Position numbers and translations under genes: made by a program | Part shown: in pieces, positions 19,576 through 28,517 of the stretch | Position numbering within the stretch: position 1 is the stretch's first letter | Layout: every line of letters starts with the position of its first letter | The notes under the pieces: generated by a model | The model's database searches: none | What the model saw: only the letters and a program-made list of their open reading frames with translations | What the model was told of the DNA's origin: nothing | DNA from: an uncultured Acidobacteriia bacterium | GTDB taxonomy: Bacteria; Acidobacteriota; Terriglobia; Bryobacterales; Bryobacteraceae | DNA: 64,000 nucleotides | NCBI GenBank assembly: GCA_903907865.1 | Contig: CAIVPR010000076.1 | Coordinates: forward strand, 1-64,000 | Direction: 5' to 3'

Positions 19576-19678
19576 GGGACACCAACCTTGCAATTTGATT
19601 GCCGCGATGCCGTTCTGATTTGGGCCCCCGCCTGCGCGGAATCACGCTAGATGGGCGCTTTTGGGAGCGTGGGCGAGG

Positions 19679-20377
19679 CTACGACTGCATCCCGGCCAAC
19701 TCCGCCAGATCGAGCCGCCCGGTATAGATCGCCATCCCCACCGCGCAGTGGATCCCCATCGCTTCCAGCGCCTGGATGTCCTCTACGGTCGTAATGCCGC
19801 CTGCCGCGGTGATTTCCAGATCCGTCGCGGCGCGCAGGCTCCGGAACCACTCCAGATCCGTGCCCTGCATCATCCCTTCCTTGTCCACATACGTGCACAG
19901 GAAGCCCGAGCAGTACTGCTCCAGATGCTTCACCACTTCGACCGCCGTGAAGTCGGTCGATTCCCGCCAACCCTTCACCACAATCTTGCCATCCTTGGAA
20001 TCCAGCGCCAGAATCACGCGGTCGCGTCCCACGGCGTCGATGAGGTTCTTCAGGAAACCCTGGTTGGGCCCATTCGGTCCGAACGCCGCCGTTCCCACGA
20101 TCACCTTGAACGCGCCTTGGTCGAGCAGCGCCTCGGCACGTTCGACCGTCCGGACGCCGCCGCCCACGCGGATGGTCGCCTTGGCCGCCAGCATCTCCAC
20201 CAGACCGTCGTTGCTGCCCTTGCCGATCGCTGCGTCGAGGTCGATCACTTGGATCTGCGGAAATGCGGCGAACTTGGCCAGCATCTCGTCCGGACTGTCG
20301 CCCTCAAGCGCCTTTTCGCGTCCTTGGACGAGCTGGACGACCTTGCCGTCCATCAAATCAATACAGGGAAGAATCAA
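19679..20377 (-). CDS. hisA: ProFAR isomerase (histidine biosynthesis)
   Basis: 232 residues; isomerises ProFAR to PRFAR in histidine synthesis. It is a TIM barrel with the two phosphate-binding halves VGGGVRTV and AAGGITTV, and catalytic Asp at the start (PCIDLMDGKVVQL) and in ALDSKDG. The start is TTG (20375-20377), because the frame reads TTG-ATT-CTT-CCC with no ATG nearby. It is the last gene of the his operon, 19 bases after hisF. Confidence 0.95.
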   Translation of the reverse strand: MILPCIDLMDGKVVQLVQGREKALEGDSPDEMLAKFAAFPQIQVIDLDAAIGKGSNDGLVEMLAAKATIRVGGGVRTVERAEALLDQGAFKVIVGTAAFGPNGPNQGFLKNLIDAVGRDRVILALDSKDGKIVVKGWRESTDFTAVEVVKHLEQYCSGFLCTYVDKEGMMQGTDLEWFRSLRAATDLEITAAGGITTVEDIQALEAMGIHCAVGMAIYTGRLDLAELAGMQS

Positions 20378-20396
20378 GTGGTTGTCCTAGGGTGAA

Positions 20397-21164
20397 TCAA
20401 TTACTGCTGGCTCGAACAGGGATGCCCGCGCGGTCGAGGTGTTCCTTCAAGTCCGCCACCGTATAGGTCCCGTAATGGAATACTGATGCTGCGAGGGCGG
20501 CGTCGGCTTCACCTTCTGTCAGCACTTCCAGAAAATGGTCCAAAGTGCCCGCCCCGCCCGAGGCGATCACAGGGATCCGGGTGGCGCGCGAAACGGTGCG
20601 GGTGAGCTCGCAGTCGAAGCCCGTTTTTACGCCGTCGGCGTCCATGGAGGTAAGCAGGATTTCGCCCGCGCCCAGTTCCTCGCCCTTGGCGGCCCATTCG
20701 ATGACGTCAATCCCCTCGTCCACGCGGCCGCCCTTGGTGAAGACGTGCCAGCCTCCGCCCGAATGGCGACGGGCGTCGATGGCGAGGATTACGGCCTGCG
20801 CGCCGAACTCCTGGCTCAGCTCCGAGATCAACTCGGGACGGCGCACGGCGGATGTGTTGACGGAAACCTTGTCGGCACCCGACATCAGGATTCGGCGCGC
20901 GTCGGCGATGGATGTAATGCCCCCGCCAACAGACAGCGGGATGAAGACCTTGCGCGCAGTGCGCAAAACGACGTCGGCCATGGTGGCTCGGTTGTCGCTG
21001 GAGGCGGTGATGTCGAGAAAGACGATCTCGTCGGCTCCCTGCTGGTTGTAGCGGTCGGCCAGTTCGACGGGGTCGCCCGCGTCGCGGAGGTCCACAAAGT
21101 TGACGCCCTTGACCACGCGGCCAGCGGTGACGTCGAGGCAGGGGATGATTCGTTTTGCCAGCAT
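20397..21164 (-). CDS. hisF: Imidazole glycerol phosphate synthase, cyclase subunit
   Basis: 255 residues; with HisH it turns PRFAR and ammonia into imidazole glycerol phosphate and AICAR. It has the HisF landmarks [20 protein letters not shown] (catalytic Asp11), SVGGGI, the second catalytic Asp in LLTSMDADG, and ASGGAGT for phosphate. The ATG is four bases after the hisH stop. The length is typical for the family. Confidence 0.96.
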   Translation of the reverse strand: MLAKRIIPCLDVTAGRVVKGVNFVDLRDAGDPVELADRYNQQGADEIVFLDITASSDNRATMADVVLRTARKVFIPLSVGGGITSIADARRILMSGADKVSVNTSAVRRPELISELSQEFGAQAVILAIDARRHSGGGWHVFTKGGRVDEGIDVIEWAAKGEELGAGEILLTSMDADGVKTGFDCELTRTVSRATRIPVIASGGAGTLDHFLEVLTEGEADAALAASVFHYGTYTVADLKEHLDRAGIPVRASSN

Positions 21165-21168
21165 GACG

Positions 21169-21777
21169 TTATAGCTCCACGAAGTTCTTCACGATCGCGA
21201 GGCCGAGAGGGCCCGACTTTTCGGGGTGGCACTGCACGCCGAAGACGTTTCCGGATTCCAGGACCGCCGTGTAAGGGATTGAATATGTGCAAGTTGCAGC
21301 GGTTTGTTCAACCACCGGTACATAGTAGCTGTGGGCGAAGTAGACGTGCGGCTTCAAGGGCAATCCGGCAAGAAGACGGGACGGGCGGACCAAATCCAGT
21401 TCGTTCCAGCCCATGTGCGGGATGCGTGCTCCAGGATCCATGACTGCGGGGTCGAAGCGCTTCACCACGCCCGGGAAGATGGCGAGTCCACGTTGCTCCG
21501 GTGCCTCCTCGCTGGATTCGAACAGGCCTTGCAACCCCAAACAGATGCCGAGAAACGGCACTCCGGCGGCGATCCGGCCCAGCAGTGCGTTGCGGACGTC
21601 CATTTCGTCCAGCGCGCCCAGCATTTGGCCGAAGTGGCCCACGCCGGGGAGGATGATTTTCGTTGAGCGTTCCAGCTCGGCGGCGTCGCGGACCAGTTCG
21701 TAGGTTGCACCGATTTCGTCGAGCGTGTTCTGGACGGAGCGGAGGTTCCCGGCCCCGTAGTCAAATATCCCGATCAC
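21169..21777 (-). CDS. hisH: Imidazole glycerol phosphate synthase, glutaminase subunit
   Basis: 202 residues from the GTG at 21775-21777, which overlaps the hisB stop as GTGA. It is a class I glutamine amidotransferase that feeds ammonia to HisF. The oxyanion region PGVGHFGQM, the nucleophile in LGICLGLQ (Cys79) and QCHPEKSG with the catalytic His and Glu are all present. Upstream in-frame codons would add 27 residues of shadow of hisB; the GTG gives the usual [11 protein letters not shown] start. Confidence 0.96.
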   Translation of the reverse strand: MIGIFDYGAGNLRSVQNTLDEIGATYELVRDAAELERSTKIILPGVGHFGQMLGALDEMDVRNALLGRIAAGVPFLGICLGLQGLFESSEEAPEQRGLAIFPGVVKRFDPAVMDPGARIPHMGWNELDLVRPSRLLAGLPLKPHVYFAHSYYVPVVEQTAATCTYSIPYTAVLESGNVFGVQCHPEKSGPLGLAIVKNFVEL

Positions 21778-22370
21778 AACAGACCTTTCGTGGAGGGCAG
21801 TTGGTCCTTCAGGCGCTCGTCGGTGGAGCAGGCGTAGCGCATGGCGCGGGCCCAGCATTTAAAGATCGCTTCCAGCTTGTGGTGGTTGGAGCGCCCGTAC
21901 ATGATTTTGGCGTGGAAGTTGGCTCCGGCGTGGACGACAAAGCCGTCGAAGAAGTCGGGGACGAGCTCGGATTGCAGATCGCCGACCAGCCGAACACGCA
22001 CCAAGTCCTTGTAGACCAGCGCCGGGCGGCCGCCGAGATCGACGGCGACGACGCACAGCGTCTCATCCATCGGCAGCACGAAGTAGCCTGCGCGGTTGAT
22101 CCCGACGCGGTTGCCGAGAGCCTTGGCGAAGAGCTGGCCCATGACGATGCCGGCGTCTTCGACAGTGTGGTGCTGGTCGACGTCGAGGTCGCCCGTGGCC
22201 TTGAGGGTGAGGTCGAAGCCGCCGTGCTTGGTGAAAAGCTCCAGCATGTGGTCGAGGAACCGGATGCCGGTAGAGATGTCGTACTTGCCGGTACCCTCGA
22301 TGGTGAGGTGGCCGTAGATCTGGGTTTCTTTTGTGTCGCGCTGGATCTCAGCGGTTCGCGGATTAGACAA
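21774..22370 (-). CDS. hisB: Imidazoleglycerol-phosphate dehydratase
   Basis: 198 residues; dehydrates imidazole glycerol phosphate to imidazole acetol phosphate. It is monofunctional, without the N-terminal histidinol-phosphatase domain found in enteric HisB. The manganese-binding histidine motifs are there: [24 protein letters not shown] and the later [10 protein letters not shown]. The start is TTG (22368-22370), overlapping the preceding stop as TTGTCTAA. The missing phosphatase domain fits with the HAD gene just upstream. Confidence 0.96.
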   Translation of the reverse strand: MSNPRTAEIQRDTKETQIYGHLTIEGTGKYDISTGIRFLDHMLELFTKHGGFDLTLKATGDLDVDQHHTVEDAGIVMGQLFAKALGNRVGINRAGYFVLPMDETLCVVAVDLGGRPALVYKDLVRVRLVGDLQSELVPDFFDGFVVHAGANFHAKIMYGRSNHHKLEAIFKCWARAMRYACSTDERLKDQLPSTKGLL

Positions 22371-23034
22371 GGGCGGCCTCCAAAGTATTGATATCGGGCA
22401 GGATCGCCACAGCGCCCTGCTCGTTCAGCAGCCGGACCACCTCGTCATAGCGGGAATTGTGGGGTTCTACGATGCCGATAAACGGTACTCCGGCTGCGCG
22501 ACCAGCCTTGGCATCGTCGACGGTGTCGCCGATGTACCAGCAGCGGCCGTGGGGCACGGTCTCGCGGATCTTGATCAGGCCTTCGGGGTGCGGCTTGGGG
22601 TTGGCGACCTTGTCGACGCCGATGATGGGGTCGAACGGGACGGTGGTGAAGCGGTCGAGCGTCAACTGCGCCTCCCAATTGAGGCGACCGGTGAAAACGC
22701 CGAGGGTGTGTTTGGCGGCGAGGGATTCCAAGGTGCCGGGATTGGCGATCCAACGCTCCTTGAGGATTAGCCCATTCGAGCCGTCGCCGTGGAAGATCTC
22801 TTGGAACTTGGTCACGACGTCGCCGAATCGGACGTCGCCGCCGAGCCCGGTGATGAACTCGTAGGACAGCTTCCAATCGTCGTTGTAGCCGCCCTTGTTC
22901 TTCCAGTCCTGAATTTCGGGGCGGGTGGGAAGGTAGCCGGTGAAGTGGTGGATTGTGGCCTGGATGGTGGCGCGGTAGGATTCGGCCACGTCCACCAGGA
23001 CGCCGTCCATGTCGAATACGATCAGGTCTTTCAA
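22363..23034 (-). CDS. HAD phosphatase, candidate histidinol-phosphatase
   Basis: 223 residues of HAD subfamily IA. Motif I is [10 protein letters not shown] (Asp8/Asp10), motif II is GVFTGR, motif III lies near ANPKPHP, and motif IV is [12 protein letters not shown]. It resembles the TIGR01548 type, which is often found inside his operons. Since hisB here lacks a phosphatase domain and no other phosphatase is in the operon, removal of phosphate from histidinol phosphate is the likely job; this is inferred from context. It starts with TTG overlapping the hisC stop as TTGA, and its TAA overlaps the hisB start by eight bases. Confidence 0.85.
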   Translation of the reverse strand: MKDLIVFDMDGVLVDVAESYRATIQATIHHFTGYLPTRPEIQDWKNKGGYNDDWKLSYEFITGLGGDVRFGDVVTKFQEIFHGDGSNGLILKERWIANPGTLESLAAKHTLGVFTGRLNWEAQLTLDRFTTVPFDPIIGVDKVANPKPHPEGLIKIRETVPHGRCWYIGDTVDDAKAGRAAGVPFIGIVEPHNSRYDEVVRLLNEQGAVAILPDINTLEAALV

Positions 23035-24110
23035 GATTGCGGACTCCAGATTGCGATGAGTTCCTCGACGACGCGGGCGGCCTGCTCGGGGGTCCCGGCG
23101 GTGATGCGGACGCCGCCAGCGATTTCGTAGCTACGGTCGCGGACGAGGATGGCCTTGTCCCGTAGACGGTCGCGGACTTCGATAGCGCGGTTGCCGAAAT
23201 AGCCGAGGATGAAGTTGGCGCCCGACGGGGCGTATTGGATGCCGAGGTTTTCCAAGCCCTCCCGGATCATGGCGCGTGCTCGGAGCGCCCCGGCGACGTA
23301 GTTGGCGACGTAGTCGGTGTCGGCGACAGCGGCTTCCGCAGCGAGCGCGGCCATCGAGTTCACGCTGTAGGGCGATTGCGCCTTGTGGAGGAACTGGACG
23401 TTGGCGGCTTGCGAAAACATGCAGCCCATGCGCATGGCGGCCATGCCGTAGACCTTGGAGAATGTGCGGCTCACGAAGAGGTTGGGGTAATGGCCGATCA
23501 GCCGCAGTGCGGTGACGCCGTGGAATTCAAAGTATGCCTCGTCGATCAGCACGGCGGACTGCGGTGCCGCCTGCAGGAGTTGCTCAATTTCCGCAATGCC
23601 GACTGCGGTGCCGGTCGGATTGTTGGGGTTGGCGACGAGGATGGCGCGGGTCTTCGGGGTGATGGCCCCGATGAGTTCGGCGAGGGGGAAATCGAGGTTC
23701 GGCGGGGGCCCGAAGCCGACTTCGACGACCTTCGCCCCGGCAACCTCGGCGTAGAACCGGTACATGGCGTAGGACGGGCGGAGGGTCAGGACCTCGTCGC
23801 CGTCGTCGACATAAGTGTTGACCAGGACTTGGATGGCCTCGTCGGTGCCGTTCGAGAGCAGCATTTCGTCCGGCGAAACGTGGAAGAAGTCGGAGAGGGT
23901 GCGCTTGACGGAGGTGTAGTCGGGGTAGACGGACAAGCCTTCGGAAGTGAGTTTCTCCCGCAGGAACGCGAGGACGCCTGGCGAGCAGCCGACGGTGTTC
24001 TCGTTGAAATCGAGGCGCATCTTCTCGATGCGGTTGCCCGTGGGCGGGTGGTAGGGGGCCATCGCCTGGACTGCGGGACGGGGCGTGGGGTTAGGCAAAG
24101 CGTTACCCAA
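23031..24110 (-). CDS. hisC: Histidinol-phosphate aminotransferase
   Basis: 359 residues; a fold-type I PLP aminotransferase that makes histidinol phosphate. Family marks are MRLDFNENTVGCSP, LLSNGTDEAIQVL, VANPNNPTGT, the Asp-x-Ala-Tyr segment IDEAYFEFHG and the PLP lysine in SRTFSKVYGMAAMRMG. The frame opens with a TTG (24108-24110) overlapping the hisD stop as TTGGGTAA. An ATG 17 codons on (MAPYHPP) is a possible alternative start but would lose coupling. Confidence 0.95.
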   Translation of the reverse strand: MGNALPNPTPRPAVQAMAPYHPPTGNRIEKMRLDFNENTVGCSPGVLAFLREKLTSEGLSVYPDYTSVKRTLSDFFHVSPDEMLLSNGTDEAIQVLVNTYVDDGDEVLTLRPSYAMYRFYAEVAGAKVVEVGFGPPPNLDFPLAELIGAITPKTRAILVANPNNPTGTAVGIAEIEQLLQAAPQSAVLIDEAYFEFHGVTALRLIGHYPNLFVSRTFSKVYGMAAMRMGCMFSQAANVQFLHKAQSPYSVNSMAALAAEAAVADTDYVANYVAGALRARAMIREGLENLGIQYAPSGANFILGYFGNRAIEVRDRLRDKAILVRDRSYEIAGGVRITAGTPEQAARVVEELIAIWSPQS

Positions 24111-25344
24111 GCCTCACCTCCACCGACCGCGCATGCGCCTCCAACCCTTCGGCGCGGGCCAGTGTCGTCACCGACGGAGCCAGTCCCTCGAGCGCCGTCC
24201 GGTCCAACTGCTGCACCGAAATCACCTTCACATAGTCCGCAGCCGACAACCCGCCCCGCAGCCGCGCGACGCCGCTGGTCGGCAGCACATGGTTTGGCCC
24301 CGACGCGTAGTCCCCCGCCGCCTCCGGGCTGAACGCCCCCACAAACACCCCGCCGGCATGCCGGATCTTCGGCAGCAACTCCTCGTGGTGGATCGAAAGG
24401 TGCTCCGGCGCGAACCGGTTCGAAAGCTCGACGGCCTCGTCGAGCGAATCGACCACTAGGATCGCCCCGTTGCGGTCAATCGACTCCCGCGCGACATCGG
24501 CAGTCGTCAGCGTCTCCAACTGCCGCTCGATCTCCAGCGCGACTCTTTCCGCCAACACCCGCGAAGTCGTTAGCAGGATCGCCGAAGCGTCCGTGTCATG
24601 TTCCGCCTGGGCCAGCATGTCGGCGGCGAGGAACTTCGGATCGGCATCGGCGGCGATGATCAGGATCTCCGTCGGTCCGGCCACAAAATCAATCCCAACC
24701 TCGCCCGCCAGCAGCTTCTTGGCCGCCGCGACGTAGATATTGCCCGGCCCGACAATGCGGTCCGCGCGCGGTACGGTCTCGGTTCCGTAGGCGAACGCGG
24801 CCACCGCCTGCGCCCCGCCCATCTGGAAAACATGGTGCGCACCAAGGATGTGCGCAGTCCCCCAAACCTCGTCCACCGGTTTCGGGCAGGCCACGCAAAC
24901 GTTCGGCACGCCCGCCACCAACGCCGGAACCACGGTCATGATCACTGTAGAGGGCAGGGGATACCGACCGGCAGGCACATACGCGGCAACCGTGTCGAGA
25001 GGCCGCACCAACTGGCCCAGCCGATGTCCGGGCCCGAGCTCAATGGAACTCTCGCGCGGCAATTGAGTCTGCGCGAAGCGCCGTACATTGTTCGATGCCA
25101 CTTCCACGGCGCTGCGGAACTGTGCGGTCAACCGGTCCGCCGCGGCTGCGATCTCGCCACGCTCCACCGCGACCGCCTTGCGATCCAGCTTGTCGAACTT
25201 TCGCGCGTATTCCATCAGACCGGCGTCGCCACGGGTGCGGACGGCTTCGAGGATCGGATGGACGACCGCCTCGGCGTCCGTCATCTGCGCGGCGCGGCGG
25301 GCCAGCACCTGGCCCATGTCTTTGGATTCGAGGATGCGGATCAT
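24103..25344 (-). CDS. hisD: Histidinol dehydrogenase
   Basis: 413 residues; the zinc- and NAD-dependent last enzyme of histidine synthesis. Landmarks are VAAYVPAGRYPLPSTV, NIYVAAAKKLL, DFVAGPTEIL, the catalytic Glu-His pair in RFAPEHLSIHHEE and GPNHVLPTSGVAR. It is the first structural gene of the operon. Its ATG (25342-25344) lies 13 bases past the terminator hairpin that follows the histidine-rich leader peptide, so its transcription depends on read-through. Confidence 0.96.
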   Translation of the reverse strand: MIRILESKDMGQVLARRAAQMTDAEAVVHPILEAVRTRGDAGLMEYARKFDKLDRKAVAVERGEIAAAADRLTAQFRSAVEVASNNVRRFAQTQLPRESSIELGPGHRLGQLVRPLDTVAAYVPAGRYPLPSTVIMTVVPALVAGVPNVCVACPKPVDEVWGTAHILGAHHVFQMGGAQAVAAFAYGTETVPRADRIVGPGNIYVAAAKKLLAGEVGIDFVAGPTEILIIAADADPKFLAADMLAQAEHDTDASAILLTTSRVLAERVALEIERQLETLTTADVARESIDRNGAILVVDSLDEAVELSNRFAPEHLSIHHEELLPKIRHAGGVFVGAFSPEAAGDYASGPNHVLPTSGVARLRGGLSAADYVKVISVQQLDRTALEGLAPSVTTLARAEGLEAHARSVEVRLG

Positions 25345-25357
25345 ATGGGTTTACGGC

Positions 25358-25391
25358 AATAAAAATGCCCGCCGTCCGAGCGGCGGGCATT
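25358..25391 (-). terminator. Attenuator terminator of the his operon
   Basis: On the minus strand a perfect ten-base stem AATGCCCGCC (25391-25382) / GGCGGGCATT (25373-25364) with an eight-base loop is followed directly by TTTTTATT. It lies between the histidine-rich leader frame and hisD, 26 bases after the leader stop. Its 5' arm can instead pair with CGACGGGTAT (25435-25426) near the end of the leader frame (nine of ten positions, one G-U), which would break the terminator. Confidence 0.88.
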
Positions 25392-25417
25392 CGTTCCTGT
25401 TCCACTGCAAAACCGAA

Positions 25418-25501
25418 TCAGGCCGATACCCGTCGAGACCCCGTCGCGAGGTGGTGCACATGCACCCGATGCCCGTGATGGAGGACTGAGGTTACCGCCA
25501 T
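25418..25501 (-). CDS. hisL: his operon leader peptide
   Basis: A 27-residue frame from the ATG at 25499-25501 to the TGA at 25418-25420. Residues 8, 9, 11, 14, 16 and 17 are histidine, six within ten codons, using both CAT and CAC. GGAGG stands three bases before the ATG; that spacing is tight but usable. It is followed by a strong terminator and then hisD. This is the arrangement of transcription attenuation known from enteric his operons: starved ribosomes stall on the His codons and free an antiterminator segment. The peptide itself has no other expected role. It is too short for ordinary gene calling. Confidence 0.85.
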   Translation of the reverse strand: MAVTSVLHHGHRVHVHHLATGSRRVSA

Positions 25502-25552
25502 GAACCTCCAGTGTACCAAGAGGGTTTCGGACTATGCGACAATCATGCCCAG

Positions 25553-27688
25553 ATGTCCCAGATGTACAAGAACACCCGGCTAGCCCCCATCGTCCAGGCA
25601 ATCGGCACCGCGATCCTCTGTTCCATGCTCCCCGCCCAAACCCGCCTCCAATACCCCACAGCCCCCACGACCAACCAGGTGGATACCCTCCATGGCGTTC
25701 CAGTGGCCGATCCCTATCGCACTCTGGAGGACGCCGACGCCGAGGGTACACGCAAGTTCGTGGAGGAACAGAGCGCCCTCGCACTCGGTTTCCTGGCCAA
25801 AGTGCCGGGCCGCGAGGCCGTGAAGGCCGAACTGACGAAACTGTGGGACTACGAGCGGTTTTCCGGCCTGTCCAAAGCCGGGGGGCACTACTTCCAGAGG
25901 TACAACTCCGGCCTGCAGAACCAGGCCGTCCTGCAAGTGCTTGACAGCGTCGACGGCACGCCCCGCGTCCTGCTCGACCCCAATACCTACCGCAAAGACG
26001 GTACCGCCGCGCTCAACGGCGTCAACATCAATTGGAACGGCAAGCTGATGGCATACGCCGTCGCACAGGCCGGTTCCGACTGGGAGGAATGGCGCGTCCG
26101 CGACATTGAAACAGGCACGGACCGCGACGACCTCATCCAGTGGAGTAAAGTCGGCAGCGTCGCGTGGGCCCCGGACGACTCCGGTTTCTACTACTCCCGC
26201 TTCCCGGAACCACCCAAGGGGCAACTGCTCACGGTTTCCGCGACCGACCAGAGGATCTATTTCCACAAGTTGGGCGACCCGCAGTCCGCAGACAAGCTTG
26301 TGTACGGGCGGCCCGGAAAGTCGCAGTGGACATTTGGCACCCAAGTGCTGCAAGGCGCTAGTTATGCCATTTTCTACGGCCTTCCAGGCGAGCCGGGCAA
26401 GAACACTCTGGCGTTCCAAGACCTACGGGACCCGGGGGCGAAGATCCTCGACCTGATCGCGACGCCTGAAGCGGGCTACGACGTGATTGAAGCCGCCGAC
26501 GGGAGAATCTACGTCGCAACCACGGACCACGCGCCGAAGGGCCGCATTGTTGCCATCGATCCCGCCCATCCGGCGCGCGCGAATTGGAAGGAGGTCGTGC
26601 CGGAGGGCAAGGATACTCTGGAAGGCGCGCAAATGGTGGGTCGTCGCTTGGTGCTGGAGTACATGCAGGACGCCCACGCCGCAGCCCGAATCGTGGATTT
26701 GAACGGCAAACTGGTGGCCGACGTCGTGTTGCCTGGAATGGGAACCGCGGCTTGGTCACGCACCCGACTGGGCGACGCGGAAGTTTTCTATAGTTTTACG
26801 GGCTTCACCATCCCGCCCAGTTACTACAAACTGGATGTCGCGACGGGCAAGAGCACCTTGGTGCGGCGTCCCAAGGTGGCTTTCGACCCCTCGGCCTACG
26901 AAACGACACAGGTTTTCTACCCGAGCAAGGACGGGACCAAGATTCCGATGTTCCTCAGCCACAAGAAGGGGCTGAAGCTGGACGGCAAGAACCCGACGAT
27001 TCTCTATGCCTACGGCGGATTCAACATCTCGGTCACGCCGTCGTTTTCGCCCGCCTTGGTGGAATGGATGGCGATTGGAGGGGTGTACGCGTCGGCGAAC
27101 CTGCGCGGCGGGTCGGAGTACGGCGAGGCGTGGCACGAGGCAGGCATGAAGTCGCGCAAGCAGAATGTGTTCGACGATTTCATCGCGGCGGCCGAGTGGC
27201 TGATCAAGAACAAGTACACCTCGACGCCGAAGCTCTGCATCTACGGGGGAAGCAATGGCGGCTTGCTGGTGGGCGCGGTGTTGAACCAGCGACCTGAGCT
27301 GTTCGGCGCGGCGATGCCCGCGGTCGGAGTGATGGACATGCTGCGGTTCCACAAGTTCGGCTTCGGCATGCAGTGGGCGCAGGAGTACGGGTCACCGGAC
27401 AACGCGGAGGACTTCAAATACCTGAACGCCTACTCGCCGCTCCACACGATTCGGAAGGGTGCACAATACCCGCCCGTCCTGATCACGACGGCCGACCACG
27501 ATGACCGCGTGATGCCCGGCCATAGCCTGAAATACGCCGCCGCGCTGCAGAAGGCGCAGGAGGGTCCGGCACCGATTCTGTTGAGGGTGGATGTGAGAGC
27601 TGGACATGGGGCTGGCAAGCCGACTGCGAAGGTGATCGACGAATGGGTCGACCGGTTCGCGTTCTTGAAGACGGCGTTGGGGATGTAG
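25553..27688 (+). CDS. Secreted prolyl oligopeptidase (S9A)
   Basis: 711 residues from the ATG at 25553. A signal peptide (IVQAIGTAILCSMLPAQ) is followed by the S9A layout: YPTAPTTNQVDTLHGVPVADPYRTLED, a seven-bladed propeller, and the alpha/beta hydrolase domain. The catalytic Ser567 is in GGSNGG, the acid lies in TADHDDRVMPGHS and His685 is in AGHGAGKP. It cleaves short peptides after proline and here is exported. It diverges from the his operon; its own -10-like GACAAT lies nine bases before the ATG. An earlier in-frame GTG at 25511 would spoil the signal peptide. Confidence 0.94.
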   Translation: MSQMYKNTRLAPIVQAIGTAILCSMLPAQTRLQYPTAPTTNQVDTLHGVPVADPYRTLEDADAEGTRKFVEEQSALALGFLAKVPGREAVKAELTKLWDYERFSGLSKAGGHYFQRYNSGLQNQAVLQVLDSVDGTPRVLLDPNTYRKDGTAALNGVNINWNGKLMAYAVAQAGSDWEEWRVRDIETGTDRDDLIQWSKVGSVAWAPDDSGFYYSRFPEPPKGQLLTVSATDQRIYFHKLGDPQSADKLVYGRPGKSQWTFGTQVLQGASYAIFYGLPGEPGKNTLAFQDLRDPGAKILDLIATPEAGYDVIEAADGRIYVATTDHAPKGRIVAIDPAHPARANWKEVVPEGKDTLEGAQMVGRRLVLEYMQDAHAAARIVDLNGKLVADVVLPGMGTAAWSRTRLGDAEVFYSFTGFTIPPSYYKLDVATGKSTLVRRPKVAFDPSAYETTQVFYPSKDGTKIPMFLSHKKGLKLDGKNPTILYAYGGFNISVTPSFSPALVEWMAIGGVYASANLRGGSEYGEAWHEAGMKSRKQNVFDDFIAAAEWLIKNKYTSTPKLCIYGGSNGGLLVGAVLNQRPELFGAAMPAVGVMDMLRFHKFGFGMQWAQEYGSPDNAEDFKYLNAYSPLHTIRKGAQYPPVLITTADHDDRVMPGHSLKYAAALQKAQEGPAPILLRVDVRAGHGAGKPTAKVIDEWVDRFAFLKTALGM

Positions 27689-27797
27689 GGGGGCACCGTC
27701 TCAGGACATCTCGCCCGGAATCCCAATATTGCGGCAACGCCTACAGCGATGCCCGAAGGTCTTTCGTCAACATCATCAGTTGCATGGGATCAAGCGG

Positions 27798-28227
27798 TCA
27801 GACCTCGAAGCCGTGATGAAGGTAGAACGTCTTGGCTGCCTCGTCGATTGCGTGGACCAGCGCTCCTCTGACTCCGACCGAGTCGGCCCCCGAGGCGATT
27901 CTCCCGAGGGCGTCCCTCAAGAGCGCTTTCCCTAGTTCTCGTCCACGCTCATTTTTTGGCCACGGCCAGCCGCGCTAGCAAGATGACACCAACCGGGTGA
28001 TTCGCGATACCTTGAGCCATTCGAGGCGGCACTTCATCCTTGCGGACGGACCCCGCGACCAAGGTGTGGTACCCGACGACCCGACCGCCCCCGCCTTTCT
28101 GGTTCGTCAAGGCGAACCGTGCGAGCCAAGTGTTCAGTGTGGTGTTTCCGCAATCGAACTCGGCGAGTTCGTGGTGCCGCGCCAATCTCTCAATGATCAG
28201 CGGCACCTCTGTTGGTTTCGGCGGCAC
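27798..28227 (-). pseudogene. GNAT acetyltransferase toxin (TacT-like), frameshifted
   Basis: Starts with GTG at 28225-28227, sharing one base with the antitoxin stop (TAGTG). The first frame reads PLIIERLARHHELAEFDCGN, then NTWLARFALTNQ and LLARLAVAKK, then stops at 27949. After a run of six A (27952-27957 on the complement), the other frame continues ERGRELGKALLRDALGRI and ends YLHHGFEV at 27798, completing a normal TacT-type GNAT toxin with its acetyl-CoA loop. One extra A breaks it. It could be a true mutation, ribosomal slippage on the A-run, or a sequencing error. Confidence 0.8.
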
Positions 28228-28517
28228 TATCGGCTCTCGGCGATGGGGGGCTCCGAAAAAAGTCTCTGGATCTGCGGGATCGCACGGGGTGGTGCGTCCA
28301 AGGCGGCCATGAATGCATCCCACTGCGATGGGCTGACGACAAAATGAGCCGTGTCGGCAATGGCAGCCTCCGCTTTCTCGCAGGCGCTCTCGATGATGAA
28401 GCGGGCCACACTGACGCCCCGACGTTCGGCCGCCACGCGAATGAGTGATTCCTCACTCGGGGTTGCGCTCAGGTGAAAGCGCTTTGTTCGAACGACGTTG
28501 TCGGATGCGATGCCCAT
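28227..28517 (-). CDS. DUF1778 antitoxin (TacA-like)
   Basis: 96 residues. It has the DUF1778 ribbon-helix-helix start RTKRFHLSATPSEESLIRVAAERRG (in pieces: RFHLSATPSEE, LIRVAAERRG), then SVARFIIESACEKAE, and the toxin-binding tail DTAHFVVSPSQWDAFMAALD. It pairs with the GNAT toxin gene downstream (one-base overlap). The ATG (28515-28517) is the last base triplet of a 23-base unit that is tandemly repeated, so a second ATG with the same context lies 23 bases upstream, out of frame. A TACAAT box on the minus strand (28563-28558) is a likely promoter. Confidence 0.82.
   Translation of the reverse strand: MGIASDNVVRTKRFHLSATPSEESLIRVAAERRGVSVARFIIESACEKAEAAIADTAHFVVSPSQWDAFMAALDAPPRAIPQIQRLFSEPPIAESR

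Noticed and set aside
25440-25480. CGGGCAT within the His codons as the antiterminator strand
   Set aside because: It can pair with the terminator arm (7 bases) but would be covered by a stalled ribosome, giving the wrong regulatory sign; the later CGACGGGTAT segment fits better.
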